Assembly (NCBI RefSeq): GCF_900156875.1 | Contig: NZ_LT707408.1 | Span: forward strand, 1,023,009 to 1,087,008 | Origin: Robertmurraya dakarensis | GTDB lineage: Bacteria; Bacillota; Bacilli; Bacillales; Cytobacillaceae | DNA: 64,000 bases | Reading direction: 5' to 3' | Shown: positions 16,973 to 25,970 of the stretch, in pieces | How positions within the stretch are numbered: the stretch's first letter is position 1 | Layout: the number at the start of each line of letters is the position of its first letter | The notes under the pieces: generated by a model | What the model was told of the DNA's origin: nothing | Database searches by the model: none | Seen by the model: only the letters and a program-made list of their open reading frames with translations | Program-made: the position numbers and the translations under genes

Positions 16973-18147
16973 GTGAAAAAAATGAATCCCTCTATGGCGA
17001 TACCAATAGTGTGTTTGATGAGCTGCTTTCTAATCCGTTTTCCGAAGAAATAAAGAATGACAGCGAAATGACTCGGGCACAGGAGCCAAAGCAAGTAAAA
17101 CTGATTGATGTGCTTCCAGAGGGAAATAGAGAAAAGGCTTTTCAGCTTGCAAAGCAAATTGATCCTAAAAATCACCAGGCTATGATTTCTTACGGATCTC
17201 AAGCACAAGCGAAATTGTTGTCTTTTTCCCATACAATGCTTGAGCATGTCCAAAAGAAGGATGCAGGTGAAGTTGGTCAAATTATTAGTGATCTAATGAA
17301 AAAATTAAATGATGTGAATCCGGATGAATTGAAATCAGAGAAAAAATCCTTTTTTTCAAAAATGTTCGGAAAAATATCAAATTCAGTTCAAGAAGTCCTT
17401 ACTAAGTATCAAAAAACAGAAGCACAAATTGATCGAATAACTGTCCAGCTGGAACGCAGTAAAAACTCACTTGTTGGTGACATCAACTATCTCGAAAAAC
17501 TCTATGAACATAATAAAGATTACTTTAATGCCCTTAATGTGTATATTGCTGCGGGAGAATTAAAGCTTGAGGAAATGCAAACGAAAATCATACCTGAATT
17601 GAAGAAAAGTGCTGAAGCTTCACAGGATCAAATGAAGTTTCAAGAAGTTAATGATATGCTGCAATTTGCGGATCGCCTTGACAAAAGGCTTTATGATCTT
17701 AAATTAAGCAGAGAAATTACGATCCAAAGTGCACCGCAGATTCGATTAATCCAAAATACGAATCAAGCACTCGTAGAGAAGATTCAATCATCTATTATGA
17801 CTGCGATTCCGCTGTGGAAAAACCAGGTTGCAATTGCCTTGACACTATTAAGACAGCGCCGGGCAATCGAAGCACAAAAGCAAGTTTCCAAAACGACAAA
17901 TGAGCTTTTATTAAAAAATGCTGAATTGCTGAAAACAAATACTATTGAAACAGCAAGGGAAAATGAAAGAGGAATTGTTGATATCGAAACATTAAAGAAA
18001 ACACAGGAAAGTTTAATCACAACCCTTGAAGAAACCATGCGTATCCAGGAAGAGGGTAGAAATAAGCGGCGCCAAGCAGAATATGAGCTTACCGCCATGG
18101 AAAATAACCTGAAACAAAAGCTGTTGATGATCAAAGAAGATCAGTAA
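16969..18147 (+). CDS. yaaN: TelA/YaaN-family toxic anion resistance protein
   Basis: A 392-residue, highly charged, mostly alpha-helical protein without membrane segments. The TelA pattern includes the [22 protein letters not shown] stretch, [34 protein letters not shown] and the C-terminal coiled coil ending [15 protein letters not shown]. It is translationally coupled to xpaC and under the same sigma-W-type promoter. Members give tellurite, nisin or envelope-drug tolerance in some hosts. Direct function is unknown. Confidence 0.9.
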   Translation: MSEKNESLYGDTNSVFDELLSNPFSEEIKNDSEMTRAQEPKQVKLIDVLPEGNREKAFQLAKQIDPKNHQAMISYGSQAQAKLLSFSHTMLEHVQKKDAGEVGQIISDLMKKLNDVNPDELKSEKKSFFSKMFGKISNSVQEVLTKYQKTEAQIDRITVQLERSKNSLVGDINYLEKLYEHNKDYFNALNVYIAAGELKLEEMQTKIIPELKKSAEASQDQMKFQEVNDMLQFADRLDKRLYDLKLSREITIQSAPQIRLIQNTNQALVEKIQSSIMTAIPLWKNQVAIALTLLRQRRAIEAQKQVSKTTNELLLKNAELLKTNTIETARENERGIVDIETLKKTQESLITTLEETMRIQEEGRNKRRQAEYELTAMENNLKQKLLMIKEDQ

Positions 18148-18149
18148 GT

Positions 18150-18186
18150 GAGAAAAGACCATCTGGTGGAAAGATGGTCTTTTCTC
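18150..18186. terminator. Bidirectional terminator, yaaN / monooxygenase
   Basis: A 14-bp perfect stem (GAGAAAAGACCATC / GATGGTCTTTTCTC) with a 9-nt loop lies between convergent genes. Confidence 0.88.
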
Positions 18187-18189
18187 CTT

Positions 18190-19242
18190 CTAGGCTTGTG
18201 TTAAGCTTGTGATTTCTTTAACGATTTCGAATGACCGCAGCCGTGCTTGATGGTTAAATATTCCTGAAGCTATCATGATTTCATCAGCGTTTGTTTTATT
18301 TAAGAATGCTTGCAGCTGCGTTTTTACAGATTTAGGACTTCCAATAATAGAGGCACCTAGTCTTTGTTGAAGCAGAGCTTTTTCGTATTCAGTCGCAAGT
18401 TCATTTATGTTTTCAACAGGGGGCTTTAATTTCCCTGGCATGTTTCGAATCAATGCCAAGAATTGCTGCTGCATCGAAGTTGACAGAAATGCTGCTTCTT
18501 CATCACTATCAGCTGCAAATATGTTTACAGCTACCATTGCATAAGGCTTTTCTAGAACTTCTGATGGACGAAAATGGTTTCGATATATTTCTAGTGCAGG
18601 CAAAGTATTTTCTGGTGAAAAATGACTTGCAAATGAAAAAGGTAATCCTAATTCTCCAGCAAGTCGTGCACTAAAGCCGCTTGAACCTAACAGCCAAACC
18701 GGAATGTTGAGCCCTTCTCCAGGAATAGCACGAACATGATTTTTTTCAGCATTCATGGTTGGATTGAAGTAGGATCTAAGTTCCTCTAATTGATTTGGGA
18801 AATCATCACCATTGCTAAAACGGTCTCTTCTTAAGGCGTAGGCCGTAAGTTGATCAGTCCCTGGTGCCCGGCCGAGTCCGAGATCAATTCTGCCCGGAAA
18901 TAACGATTCTAGTGTTCCGAATTGTTCTGCAATCACTAAGGGGGCATGATTTGGAAGCATGATACCGCCAGAACCAACTCGTATCTTCGAAGTCCCGCCA
19001 GCTACATGTCCTATTACGACAGAGGTTGCAGAGCTGGCAATTCCCTCCATATTATGATGTTCTGCAAGCCAAAATCGGGTATAGCCCCATTCTTCAGCAT
19101 GTTGTGCCAAATCAAGTGTATTTTTTAATGCATCACTTGGAGTTCCACCTTCAGGAACTTGGGCAAGATCAAGGATCGAATAAGGTATGTCAGTAATTTG
19201 TTTAATGTTATTCGAAGAATCAGGATTTAACAAAGATATCAT
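18190..19242 (-). CDS. Luciferase-like flavin-dependent monooxygenase (LLM class)
   Basis: A 350-residue TIM-barrel protein of the YvbT/MsnO8 group: [82 protein letters not shown] and FSFASHF are typical. It should use reduced flavin and O2 on an unknown small substrate. The ATG at 19242 has only a weak AGAAAGAAG site, so the start is less sure than the family. It lies divergent from the molybdoenzyme gene. Confidence 0.87.
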   Translation of the reverse strand: MISLLNPDSSNNIKQITDIPYSILDLAQVPEGGTPSDALKNTLDLAQHAEEWGYTRFWLAEHHNMEGIASSATSVVIGHVAGGTSKIRVGSGGIMLPNHAPLVIAEQFGTLESLFPGRIDLGLGRAPGTDQLTAYALRRDRFSNGDDFPNQLEELRSYFNPTMNAEKNHVRAIPGEGLNIPVWLLGSSGFSARLAGELGLPFSFASHFSPENTLPALEIYRNHFRPSEVLEKPYAMVAVNIFAADSDEEAAFLSTSMQQQFLALIRNMPGKLKPPVENINELATEYEKALLQQRLGASIIGSPKSVKTQLQAFLNKTNADEIMIASGIFNHQARLRSFEIVKEITSLTQA

Positions 19243-19328
19243 CTTCTTTCTAATTAATTATCTGGGATTAAAATTCCACTTAACTAATTTTAACAAGTAA
19301 TATGGTAGTATCAAAATAAGATGCACGG

Positions 19329-19346
19329 CCTCACACTAAAGTGAGG
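19329..19346 (+). promoter_or_regulatory. Hairpin/operator before the molybdoenzyme gene
   Basis: CCTCAC-ACTAAA-GTGAGG is a 6-6-6 inverted repeat about 40 bp before the start codon. It may be an operator or a 5'-UTR hairpin; it has no proper T-run. Confidence 0.3.
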
Positions 19347-19386
19347 TTTATCATTGTCATCAGTGAAAGAGGGAGGAAAATTTAAA

Positions 19387-19977
19387 ATGGAAAAAAAGCT
19401 GCCGCCCGGTCAATTTGAAACGGAAAGCTGGCCCATACTCCACCAAGGAGACATATATCAATTTAACGAAGAGACATGGAATTTTCGTCTATTTGGACAT
19501 GTGGAGAATGAGAAAAATTTAAGTTTCCATGAAGTCATGTCATTACCCAAAAAAATAACAACCGTTGATATGCACTGTGTTACAACTTGGTCCAAATTTG
19601 GTACTACTTTTGAAGGGATACCGATGAGGGAGTTTGTGAACTTAGTGCAACTAAATAATGACGTTAACTATGTTATGTTGTATGGTTACTACAATGGTGA
19701 TCCATATGGATATTGTGCTAATTTACCGTTGCAGCCGCTGCTCGGAGATGATGCACTATTCGTTTACCGCTTTAAAGATGAAAATCATGATTGGCAGGAT
19801 ATTAGTCCAAAACATGGCTTTCCCCTAAGATTTATTCCGCCAGATTCTTTTTATTTATGGAAAGGAACAAAGTGGGTTACCGGTATTCGCTTTATGAGGG
19901 ACGATGAAGCTGGTTTTTGGGAGGAATTAGGCTACTCAATGACTGCTAATCCATTCAAAGAAGAAAGATACCGATAA
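19387..19977 (+). CDS. Sulfite-oxidase-fold molybdopterin oxidoreductase (YuiH-like)
   Basis: A 196-residue protein with the oxidoreductase_molyb domain: PGQFETESWPILHQGDIY, then DMHCVTTWSK with the probable Mo-ligand Cys64, GIPMREFVNLV, and HGFPLRFIPPDSFYLWKGTKWVTGIRF. No signal peptide is seen. The start is ATG 19387, 10 nt after GAGGGAGG; the upstream frame (from 19354) includes that ribosome site. Most relatives have a preceding transmembrane partner, which is absent here. The substrate is unknown; a peptide-methionine-sulfoxide or sulfite role is only a guess from the fold. Confidence 0.85.
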   Translation: MEKKLPPGQFETESWPILHQGDIYQFNEETWNFRLFGHVENEKNLSFHEVMSLPKKITTVDMHCVTTWSKFGTTFEGIPMREFVNLVQLNNDVNYVMLYGYYNGDPYGYCANLPLQPLLGDDALFVYRFKDENHDWQDISPKHGFPLRFIPPDSFYLWKGTKWVTGIRFMRDDEAGFWEELGYSMTANPFKEERYR

Positions 19978-19991
19978 TATATAAAAGTAAA

Positions 19992-20025
19992 AAAAATCCT
20001 GAAACTTGTACAGTTCAGGATTTTT
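19992..20025. terminator. Bidirectional terminator, molybdoenzyme / nasA
   Basis: A stem AAAAATCCTGAA / TTCAGGATTTTT with a 10-nt loop lies between convergent genes. Confidence 0.85.
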
Positions 20026-20035
20026 CTAATTTGAA

Positions 20036-21238
20036 TTAAATTTTTACCGCATTATTGTTACTATGCCAAGACTTTTTCCATGAGTAGCTTGCTAGGAGCA
20101 GGGCGGCTAAAGCGAATAAGCTGATTCCTGAGAAAATGATAAAACCTAGAGCGTATGAACCGGTTATTCCTTTTAACGTACCAAGCAGGGTTGGTAAAAA
20201 GAAACCTCCTATTCCGCCTGCAGCCCCGACAATTCCTGTAACCATGCCAATTTCTTTTTGGAATCGTTGTGGAACGATTTGAAATACAGCTCCGTTTCCC
20301 ATTCCTAAGCACATCATGCCGACAAATAGCAATGGAATCATCGCCAGTAACGGGGGAAGCTGGCTGACTCCGACCATACAAATGGCGACCATTATAAATA
20401 ATCCGGATAAGACTTTGACTCCTCCAATGCGGTCAGAAATCATCCCTCCGACTGGCCGGAAAAAGCTGCCGGCTGCAACACACAGTGTAACAAAGTCGCC
20501 GGCTTGGACGCCGGATATTTTATACTCATCTACGAAGAACATGCTTAGAAAGCTTGTTAAACCAACGAATCCACCAAAAGTTACACTATATAGTAAACAG
20601 AAAAACCATGTATCTTTATAAGCAAAAACTTTAAAGTAATTCGCTAACGGTTGTGGAGCAGGCTGAGCTGGTGAATCTTTAGCAATAGTAATAAAAATAA
20701 TAAATGTGATTGCTAGTGGGACCAGAGCAAGTCCCATTGTTGTATGCCAACCTAAATTTTCAGCGAGACGTGGACCAAATAATGTGGCGATTAGTGTACC
20801 GCTGTTGCCTGCCCCTGCAATTCCCATTGCAAGTCCTTGCAGGTGGGGTGGATACCATCTGCTTGCCATGGGTAAAGCTACAGAAAAGCTCGCTCCGGCT
20901 ACGCCCAGCAGTATCCCAATCATATACACTTCGGAAAGTGTATTTCCAGCCATGAATCCCCATAGAAGCGGGATTGTTGTAATGATCATGCCCATAGTAG
21001 CAGTTCTTTTTGGACCTATTCTATCAGTTAGTATCCCCATGACAATCCTAAAAAAAGAACCGGCTAGTGTTGGGATCGCCACAACTAATCCCTTCTCCGC
21101 AGGTGATAGATTAAAATCCTCAGTAATGAATACTCCTAAGGCTCCTAATATCACCCAAATCATAAAGCTGACATCAAAATAAAGGAAGGAAGAAAATAGT
21201 GTTTTCGGGTGACCATTTTTTAATTCAGATAGTTTCAT
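20036..21238 (-). CDS. nasA: Nitrate/nitrite transporter of the NarK/NasA family
   Basis: A 400-residue, 12-helix MFS protein. It shows the nitrate-porter features: [18 protein letters not shown] in helix 1, the Gly-rich signature [18 protein letters not shown] in the first half, and [16 protein letters not shown] in the second. The length and the divergent position against nasB match B. subtilis NasA. The start is ATG 21238, 7-8 nt after GAGAGGAG. It imports nitrate for the assimilatory reductase encoded opposite. Expression is expected under nitrogen limitation through the TnrA box between the two units. Confidence 0.92.
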   Translation of the reverse strand: MKLSELKNGHPKTLFSSFLYFDVSFMIWVILGALGVFITEDFNLSPAEKGLVVAIPTLAGSFFRIVMGILTDRIGPKRTATMGMIITTIPLLWGFMAGNTLSEVYMIGILLGVAGASFSVALPMASRWYPPHLQGLAMGIAGAGNSGTLIATLFGPRLAENLGWHTTMGLALVPLAITFIIFITIAKDSPAQPAPQPLANYFKVFAYKDTWFFCLLYSVTFGGFVGLTSFLSMFFVDEYKISGVQAGDFVTLCVAAGSFFRPVGGMISDRIGGVKVLSGLFIMVAICMVGVSQLPPLLAMIPLLFVGMMCLGMGNGAVFQIVPQRFQKEIGMVTGIVGAAGGIGGFFLPTLLGTLKGITGSYALGFIIFSGISLFALAALLLASYSWKKSWHSNNNAVKI

Positions 21239-21330
21239 AGTGCAGCTCCTCTCCATTTGGCAAGTTTTTAAAAAAGATCTAAGTTTTCAAAAAAATAATA
21301 GCATAATGAATTGTATAAGCACAAAAAACG

Positions 21331-21347
21331 TGTAAGGTTTTCTTACA
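21331..21347. promoter_or_regulatory. TnrA box shared by the divergent nasA and nasB promoters
   Basis: TGTAAGGTTTTCTTACA fits TGTNA-N7-TNACA at every fixed position. A -10-like TATACT at 21377-21382 (+) and TATGCT at 21304-21299 (-) put the box about 50 bp upstream of both predicted start sites, as for TnrA-activated nas promoters of B. subtilis. Confidence 0.75.
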
Positions 21348-21388
21348 AACAATAATGAATACATAAAATCTTGCAGTATACTGATTTT

Positions 21389-21590
21389 ATCGAGAAGAAA
21401 TTGCTTTCTTACGGTGGTAATAAAGGGAAGGACACAACCTTAGCGCCTTAAGCTAAAGTGGTTAAAAAGTAGTAAAAATAATAAAATCCGAGAAAGGAGA
21501 TGTATTTTAACATCTAATGTGATATCATCTAACATAACAAAAAGCGGTGGCAAAAAAATAGATATACAAATACAAATTAAGAACTTTTAC
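21389..21590 (+). ncRNA. Structured 5' leader of the nas operon (unassigned)
   Basis: About 210 nt separate the predicted nasB start site from the nasB ATG. They include a bulged hairpin at 21436-21463 (AACCTTAGC / GCTAA-AGT-GGTT) and a 6-bp hairpin with hexanucleotide loop at 21498-21515 (AGATGT / ACATCT). I cannot match it to a known riboswitch or to an ANTAR-type leader, and no ORF with a good ribosome site fills it. The remainder of the gap is A+T-rich. Confidence 0.35.
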
Positions 21591-21601
21591 GGAGGTATCA
21601 A

Positions 21602-23743
21602 ATGCATAAGGAAAAAATAGTTCTTGTCGGCAATGGGATGGCGGGGATTCGGTGTGTAGAAGAAATAATAAAGCGTAGTCCCGATCGCTTTGCTATTACT
21701 ATTTTTGGGAGCGAACCACATGAAAATTACAATCGTATTCTTTTGTCTTCGGTTCTTCAGGGGGAGGCATCTTTTGAGGATATAACGACTCATAATTCTG
21801 AATGGTACCGGAATAATAACATTCAACTGTTTGTAAATGAGACTGTAACCTGTATTGATGGTGATAATAAAACGATCATGACAAACAAAGGCAGGCATAT
21901 CTCCTACGACAAACTAATCTTAGCTACCGGATCTATTCCTTTTCTTCTGCCTCTTCCAGGAAATGATTTAGAGGGAATTATGACATTTAGAACAATTGAA
22001 GATTGCGAGAAAATAATTGAATCTTCTAAATGGTGTAAAAAGGCGGTTGTAATTGGTGGAGGAGTCTTGGGGCTAGAAGCAGCAAGAGGGCTTCTTCACT
22101 TGGGATTAGAAGTTCATGTGGTCCATCTTTCGCCGTTCATTATGGACCGGCAATTAGATAGTGTGGCCGCACGGCTTCTTCAAAAGGAGCTCGAAAAACA
22201 AGGGATGAGATTTCTTTTAGAAAAAGAGACGAGTAAATTTACCGGAAATAATCGAGTTGAAAAAGTAATGTTTAAGGATGGTGGCGTAGTAGATACTGAT
22301 CTAGTCGTCATGGCAGCGGGGGTTCGGCCGAATATTACTTTGGCGAAAGAGTGTGGTATTCAAATAAATCATGGCATCGTTGTGAATGATTATTTAGAAA
22401 CGAACAAGAAAGACATATACGCTTTAGGTGAATGTGCTGAGCACAATGGAGTGGTGTATGGTCTTGTCAAACCTCTTTATGAGCAAGGAAGAATCTTAGC
22501 TAGACGTATTTGTGGACAAAACAGTGAAAGGTATAAGGCTGCTGCACTATCTACAAAATTAAAAATATCAGGTGTTGATGTGTTTTCGGCAGGACAGTTA
22601 GAAGTGAGGGATGGGAAGATATTAACTGCTTATGATGAATCAGAGCGAATATATAAGAAGCTTGTCTTCCAAGGTAAAACAATTATGGGTGCGGTTCTAT
22701 ACGGAGATACTCGAGAAAGTACGAGAATACTGGAGTGGATTCAAAAGAAAAAAGAACTTACTGATAAAGAAAAACTCCTTCTGCTTGAGTGTGAAAATCA
22801 AGATCTTTCAATGGCTAATCTGCCGCAAAATAGTCTGGTTTGTAACTGTAATGGTGTAACGAAAAGAACAATCATAGAATCTGTCAGGAAAGGCGGGTTA
22901 TCAACGGTCGAGGAAATAAAAAAATGCACAAAGGCTTCTAGTTCATGCGGTGGTTGCAAACCGTTGATAACTGAACTGCTAGCTTATATTAAGAGTGATC
23001 AGTTCAGCGAAATGACTGTCGAGCAAGGAATGTGTTCCTGTACATTGTTAACTGAAGATGAAGTTGTTGAGCAAATACAAACTCACGGGCTAAAGTCTGG
23101 TGGGGAAATAAAGGGTGTGCTTGAATGGGGTTCTGAAGAAGGCTGTCATAGATGCAGACCAGCATTAAATTATTATTTGGGGATGATTTATCCCGAATCA
23201 CAAGAGGTGAATTTGGATTTAGAAAGTATTCAAGAAAATACTGTAAGGGCTGTTAAGGCTTATGCAATTCCACAGGATTGTCATTGCTCGGTAAAAGAAC
23301 ATTATAGAATGGCAAACACTATTAAAGATAAGATAGAGTTTTTAACTACACCTTATAGATTAACGATTGGAGTTTACCCGTGTACTCATGGCAGTTCGAG
23401 GTCGATGCCGGAAGATGTAAGAGTTATCAAGAGTCCTAGAGGATGGGAGGTCTATGTTGGAGGAAATGAAGGATCCAATCCAACTTCGAAAGAGCTGCTA
23501 TCAATAGCAGCCAGCGAAGTTGGAGTATTTGAAGATGTGTGTGGGTTTGTTCAGTATTACCGAGAAACGGCGAAATATTGGGAACCGACAGGGAAATGGA
23601 TAGAGAGACTTGGCTTGATACACATAAGAGAGGTGTTGTTTGACCATGAGGCAAGAAAATGGCTTCTTAAGCGATTGGAAAAGGATGCTGTCATGATAAG
23701 AAACAGAAGAGATCCTATGCCAGCTGAAACTACTAGCATATAA
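21602..23743 (+). CDS. nasB: Assimilatory nitrate reductase electron-transfer subunit
   Basis: A 713-residue flavoprotein passing electrons from NAD(P)H to NasC. Order: FAD/NAD pyridine-nucleotide oxidoreductase (about 1-400, VLVGNGMAGIRCVEEI; AVVIGGGVLGLEAARGL), a BFD-like [2Fe-2S] domain (CNCNGVTK...CGGCKPL, about 415-460), a second Cys-rich BFD-like repeat (CSCTLL...CHRCRPALNYYL, about 475-530), then a C-terminal remnant of the nitrite-reductase siroheme domain. In that remnant only one Cys (PCTHGS) is left of the C-x5-C and C-x3-C ligands present in NasD, so it cannot bind siroheme normally. It is a clear paralog of NasD. GGAGGT precedes the ATG. Confidence 0.9.
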   Translation: MHKEKIVLVGNGMAGIRCVEEIIKRSPDRFAITIFGSEPHENYNRILLSSVLQGEASFEDITTHNSEWYRNNNIQLFVNETVTCIDGDNKTIMTNKGRHISYDKLILATGSIPFLLPLPGNDLEGIMTFRTIEDCEKIIESSKWCKKAVVIGGGVLGLEAARGLLHLGLEVHVVHLSPFIMDRQLDSVAARLLQKELEKQGMRFLLEKETSKFTGNNRVEKVMFKDGGVVDTDLVVMAAGVRPNITLAKECGIQINHGIVVNDYLETNKKDIYALGECAEHNGVVYGLVKPLYEQGRILARRICGQNSERYKAAALSTKLKISGVDVFSAGQLEVRDGKILTAYDESERIYKKLVFQGKTIMGAVLYGDTRESTRILEWIQKKKELTDKEKLLLLECENQDLSMANLPQNSLVCNCNGVTKRTIIESVRKGGLSTVEEIKKCTKASSSCGGCKPLITELLAYIKSDQFSEMTVEQGMCSCTLLTEDEVVEQIQTHGLKSGGEIKGVLEWGSEEGCHRCRPALNYYLGMIYPESQEVNLDLESIQENTVRAVKAYAIPQDCHCSVKEHYRMANTIKDKIEFLTTPYRLTIGVYPCTHGSSRSMPEDVRVIKSPRGWEVYVGGNEGSNPTSKELLSIAASEVGVFEDVCGFVQYYRETAKYWEPTGKWIERLGLIHIREVLFDHEARKWLLKRLEKDAVMIRNRRDPMPAETTSI

Positions 23744-23804
23744 CGCTTATGGAATGTCTAATGGATAGCCGTGATCGTTCACTGAAAAGAAGAGAGGAAT
23801 GAGC

Positions 23805-25940
23805 ATGACAGAATTATTATTAAAATACTTCCGGTCAAAGCAGCAAGAAGTCCAATCAGAAAAGGTATATGATACACAATGTCCTTTTTGCAGTATGCAA
23901 TGTAAAATGCAGTTGATTGAACAATCCATTGTTAAGAGAAAGAAATATAGAGTTACTGGAAAAGATAATCCGACTTCGCAGGGGAGAATTTGTGTTAAAG
24001 GGGTGAACGCACATCAGCATGTGCTTCATCCAGAGCGAGTGATGTATCCTTTATATAAGCAAAACGGTAAGTTTAATCGGATTTCTTGGGATGAAGCAAT
24101 TTCTATTATTAATGAAAGGTTTCGTAAAATCCAATCTCAGTATGGTTCAAATAGTTTGTCATTGTATGGAGGAGGTTCGTTAACCAATGAAGTTTCCTAT
24201 TTAATGGGGAAATTTGCCAGGGTTGCCTTGGGGACGAAATATATTGATTATAATGGGAGGTTTTGCATGTCGGCTGCTGCATCTGCGGCAAATGCAGCAT
24301 TTGGAATCGACCGGGGATTTACGAACTCTTTATCAGAAATACCAGACTCCAAATGCATCCTATTAGTTGGGACGAATATTGCGGAATGTCAACCGACAAT
24401 ATTGCGGTATTTTGAAAAAGCAAAAGAAAACGGCTCGTATATTATTGTTGTTGATCCGCGTGAAACCGCCACTGCTAAACTAGCTGATCTACATCTAAAA
24501 ATAAAACCGGGAATGGATGCAGCTCTCGCAAACGGCTTGTTGAAGGTATTAATTGAAGGGAATTATATGGATAAAAAATTTATTACCAACCGAACAATGG
24601 GGTATGATGAGGTTCAATCTAATGTTTCATCCTATGACTTTGAGGAGATTGAATCACTAACTGGAATTTCACTCTCTGAAATTCGCAAAGCTGCTGTTAT
24701 GTTTGGGGAATCTGAGACAGGGATGATTTTTACAGCCAGAGGGGTCGAACAACAGACAGATGGGTACATGGCTGTAAGGAATTTCTTGAATATTCTTTTA
24801 TTAACAGGAAAAATTGGAAAGTATGCGTGTGGCTACGGAGCGATAACGGGTCAAGGAAATGGTCAAGGCGGTAGAGAACATGGTCTAAAAGCAGATCAAT
24901 TACCTGGATATCGCTCTATTGAAAACAGGGAACATCGTCAGCACATTGCAGATGTATGGGGAGTTCCTGAGAAGGAATTGCCGAGAAAGGGAGTTTCGGC
25001 TTATGAAATGATGGAAAAAATAACTCACGGTGAAATTAAGGGCATGCTTCTGATGGGATCCAACCCAATTGTTTCAAACCCAAATGCCGATTTCGTTAAA
25101 AAATCATTAGCTCAATTGGATTTTTTAGTAACTGTAGATATGTTCATATCTGAAAGTGCTGCCATGTCAGATTTAATTTTGCCCGCTTCCTCTTACCTGG
25201 AAAATGAAGGGACAATGACGAACTTAGAAGGTAGAGTGGTGTTTCGAGAGGCGAACCGCCAGACTCCTGGAGAAGTTAAACATGACTGGGAAATACTTTG
25301 TGAGATAGCTAAGGCGTTAAACAAAGAAGAATATTTTTCTTTTTCTTCACCAGAAGATATATTTAATGAACTTAGAATTGCCAGCAAAGGGGGAGTTGCT
25401 GATTATTACGGGATTACCTATGAGCGCCTAAAACAAGAAAGAGGGATCCTTTGGCCATGTCCTGATGTTAACGATGCGGGCACCAAAAGACTATTTGACG
25501 AGACTTTTTATCATCAGGACGAAAAGGCGGTCATGATTCCTGTTTCAAATCAGCCTAAAGTTCCAAAAGACATTAATAACCAACAATATCCTTTAACTTT
25601 AACTACAGGCAGAGTCATGTCGCATTATTTGACAGGTGTTCAAACGAGGAGAAGTCCATCGCTTTCAGCGAGAAATTTTGAATCATTTATTGAAATTCAT
25701 CCGAGAACAGCTGAAGAATATAACATTCGAGATGGGATGTTAGTAGAGGTGCAATCGAAAAGAGGGAAGATAGTTGTTAGGAGTAAATTAACCGAAATGA
25801 TTCGGCAGGATACTGTTTTTGTTCCGTTTCATTGGTCTGAGACACAAAATGTCAATGTTTTGATATCGGATGAACTTGACCCTGTTTGCCGAATGCCTGG
25901 ATTTAAAGTATGTGCTGTAAACATACGTCCGCTTGATTAA
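23805..25940 (+). CDS. nasC: Assimilatory nitrate reductase catalytic subunit
   Basis: A 711-residue Mo-bis-MGD oxidoreductase reducing nitrate to nitrite in the cytoplasm. An N-terminal [4Fe-4S] motif (CPFCSMQCKM...GRICVKG) is followed by the molybdopterin oxidoreductase core (GSNSLSLYGGGSLTNEV; NGRFCMSAAASAANAAFG with the Mo-ligand region; VDPRETATAKLADLHL) and the C-terminal dinucleotide-binding domain (LTLTTGRVMSHYLTGVQTRR; HWSETQNVNVL). No Tat signal is present, consistent with an assimilatory enzyme. ATG 23805 is chosen 7 nt after AGAGAGG; the ATG at 23799 is too close to the site. It lies 61 nt after nasB. Confidence 0.93.
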   Translation: MTELLLKYFRSKQQEVQSEKVYDTQCPFCSMQCKMQLIEQSIVKRKKYRVTGKDNPTSQGRICVKGVNAHQHVLHPERVMYPLYKQNGKFNRISWDEAISIINERFRKIQSQYGSNSLSLYGGGSLTNEVSYLMGKFARVALGTKYIDYNGRFCMSAAASAANAAFGIDRGFTNSLSEIPDSKCILLVGTNIAECQPTILRYFEKAKENGSYIIVVDPRETATAKLADLHLKIKPGMDAALANGLLKVLIEGNYMDKKFITNRTMGYDEVQSNVSSYDFEEIESLTGISLSEIRKAAVMFGESETGMIFTARGVEQQTDGYMAVRNFLNILLLTGKIGKYACGYGAITGQGNGQGGREHGLKADQLPGYRSIENREHRQHIADVWGVPEKELPRKGVSAYEMMEKITHGEIKGMLLMGSNPIVSNPNADFVKKSLAQLDFLVTVDMFISESAAMSDLILPASSYLENEGTMTNLEGRVVFREANRQTPGEVKHDWEILCEIAKALNKEEYFSFSSPEDIFNELRIASKGGVADYYGITYERLKQERGILWPCPDVNDAGTKRLFDETFYHQDEKAVMIPVSNQPKVPKDINNQQYPLTLTTGRVMSHYLTGVQTRRSPSLSARNFESFIEIHPRTAEEYNIRDGMLVEVQSKRGKIVVRSKLTEMIRQDTVFVPFHWSETQNVNVLISDELDPVCRMPGFKVCAVNIRPLD

Positions 25941-25970
25941 TTTATTTATAATTTGAAGGGAGCACTTTAG

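Noticed and set aside
20061-21182. Plus-strand and alternative minus-frame ORFs inside nasA
   Set aside because: They are shadows of a full-length MFS gene. The products are Pro/Ser/Arg-rich with no domain.
21498-21515. ANTAR-type hexaloop antiterminator in the nas leader
   Set aside because: The loop is hexanucleotide, but G at loop position 4 is missing and there is no second matching hairpin or ANTAR gene nearby.
21602-23743. Calling this gene a second nitrite reductase
   Set aside because: The siroheme/[4Fe-4S] Cys ligands are missing. Order and size match NasB, the electron-transfer subunit of nitrate reductase.
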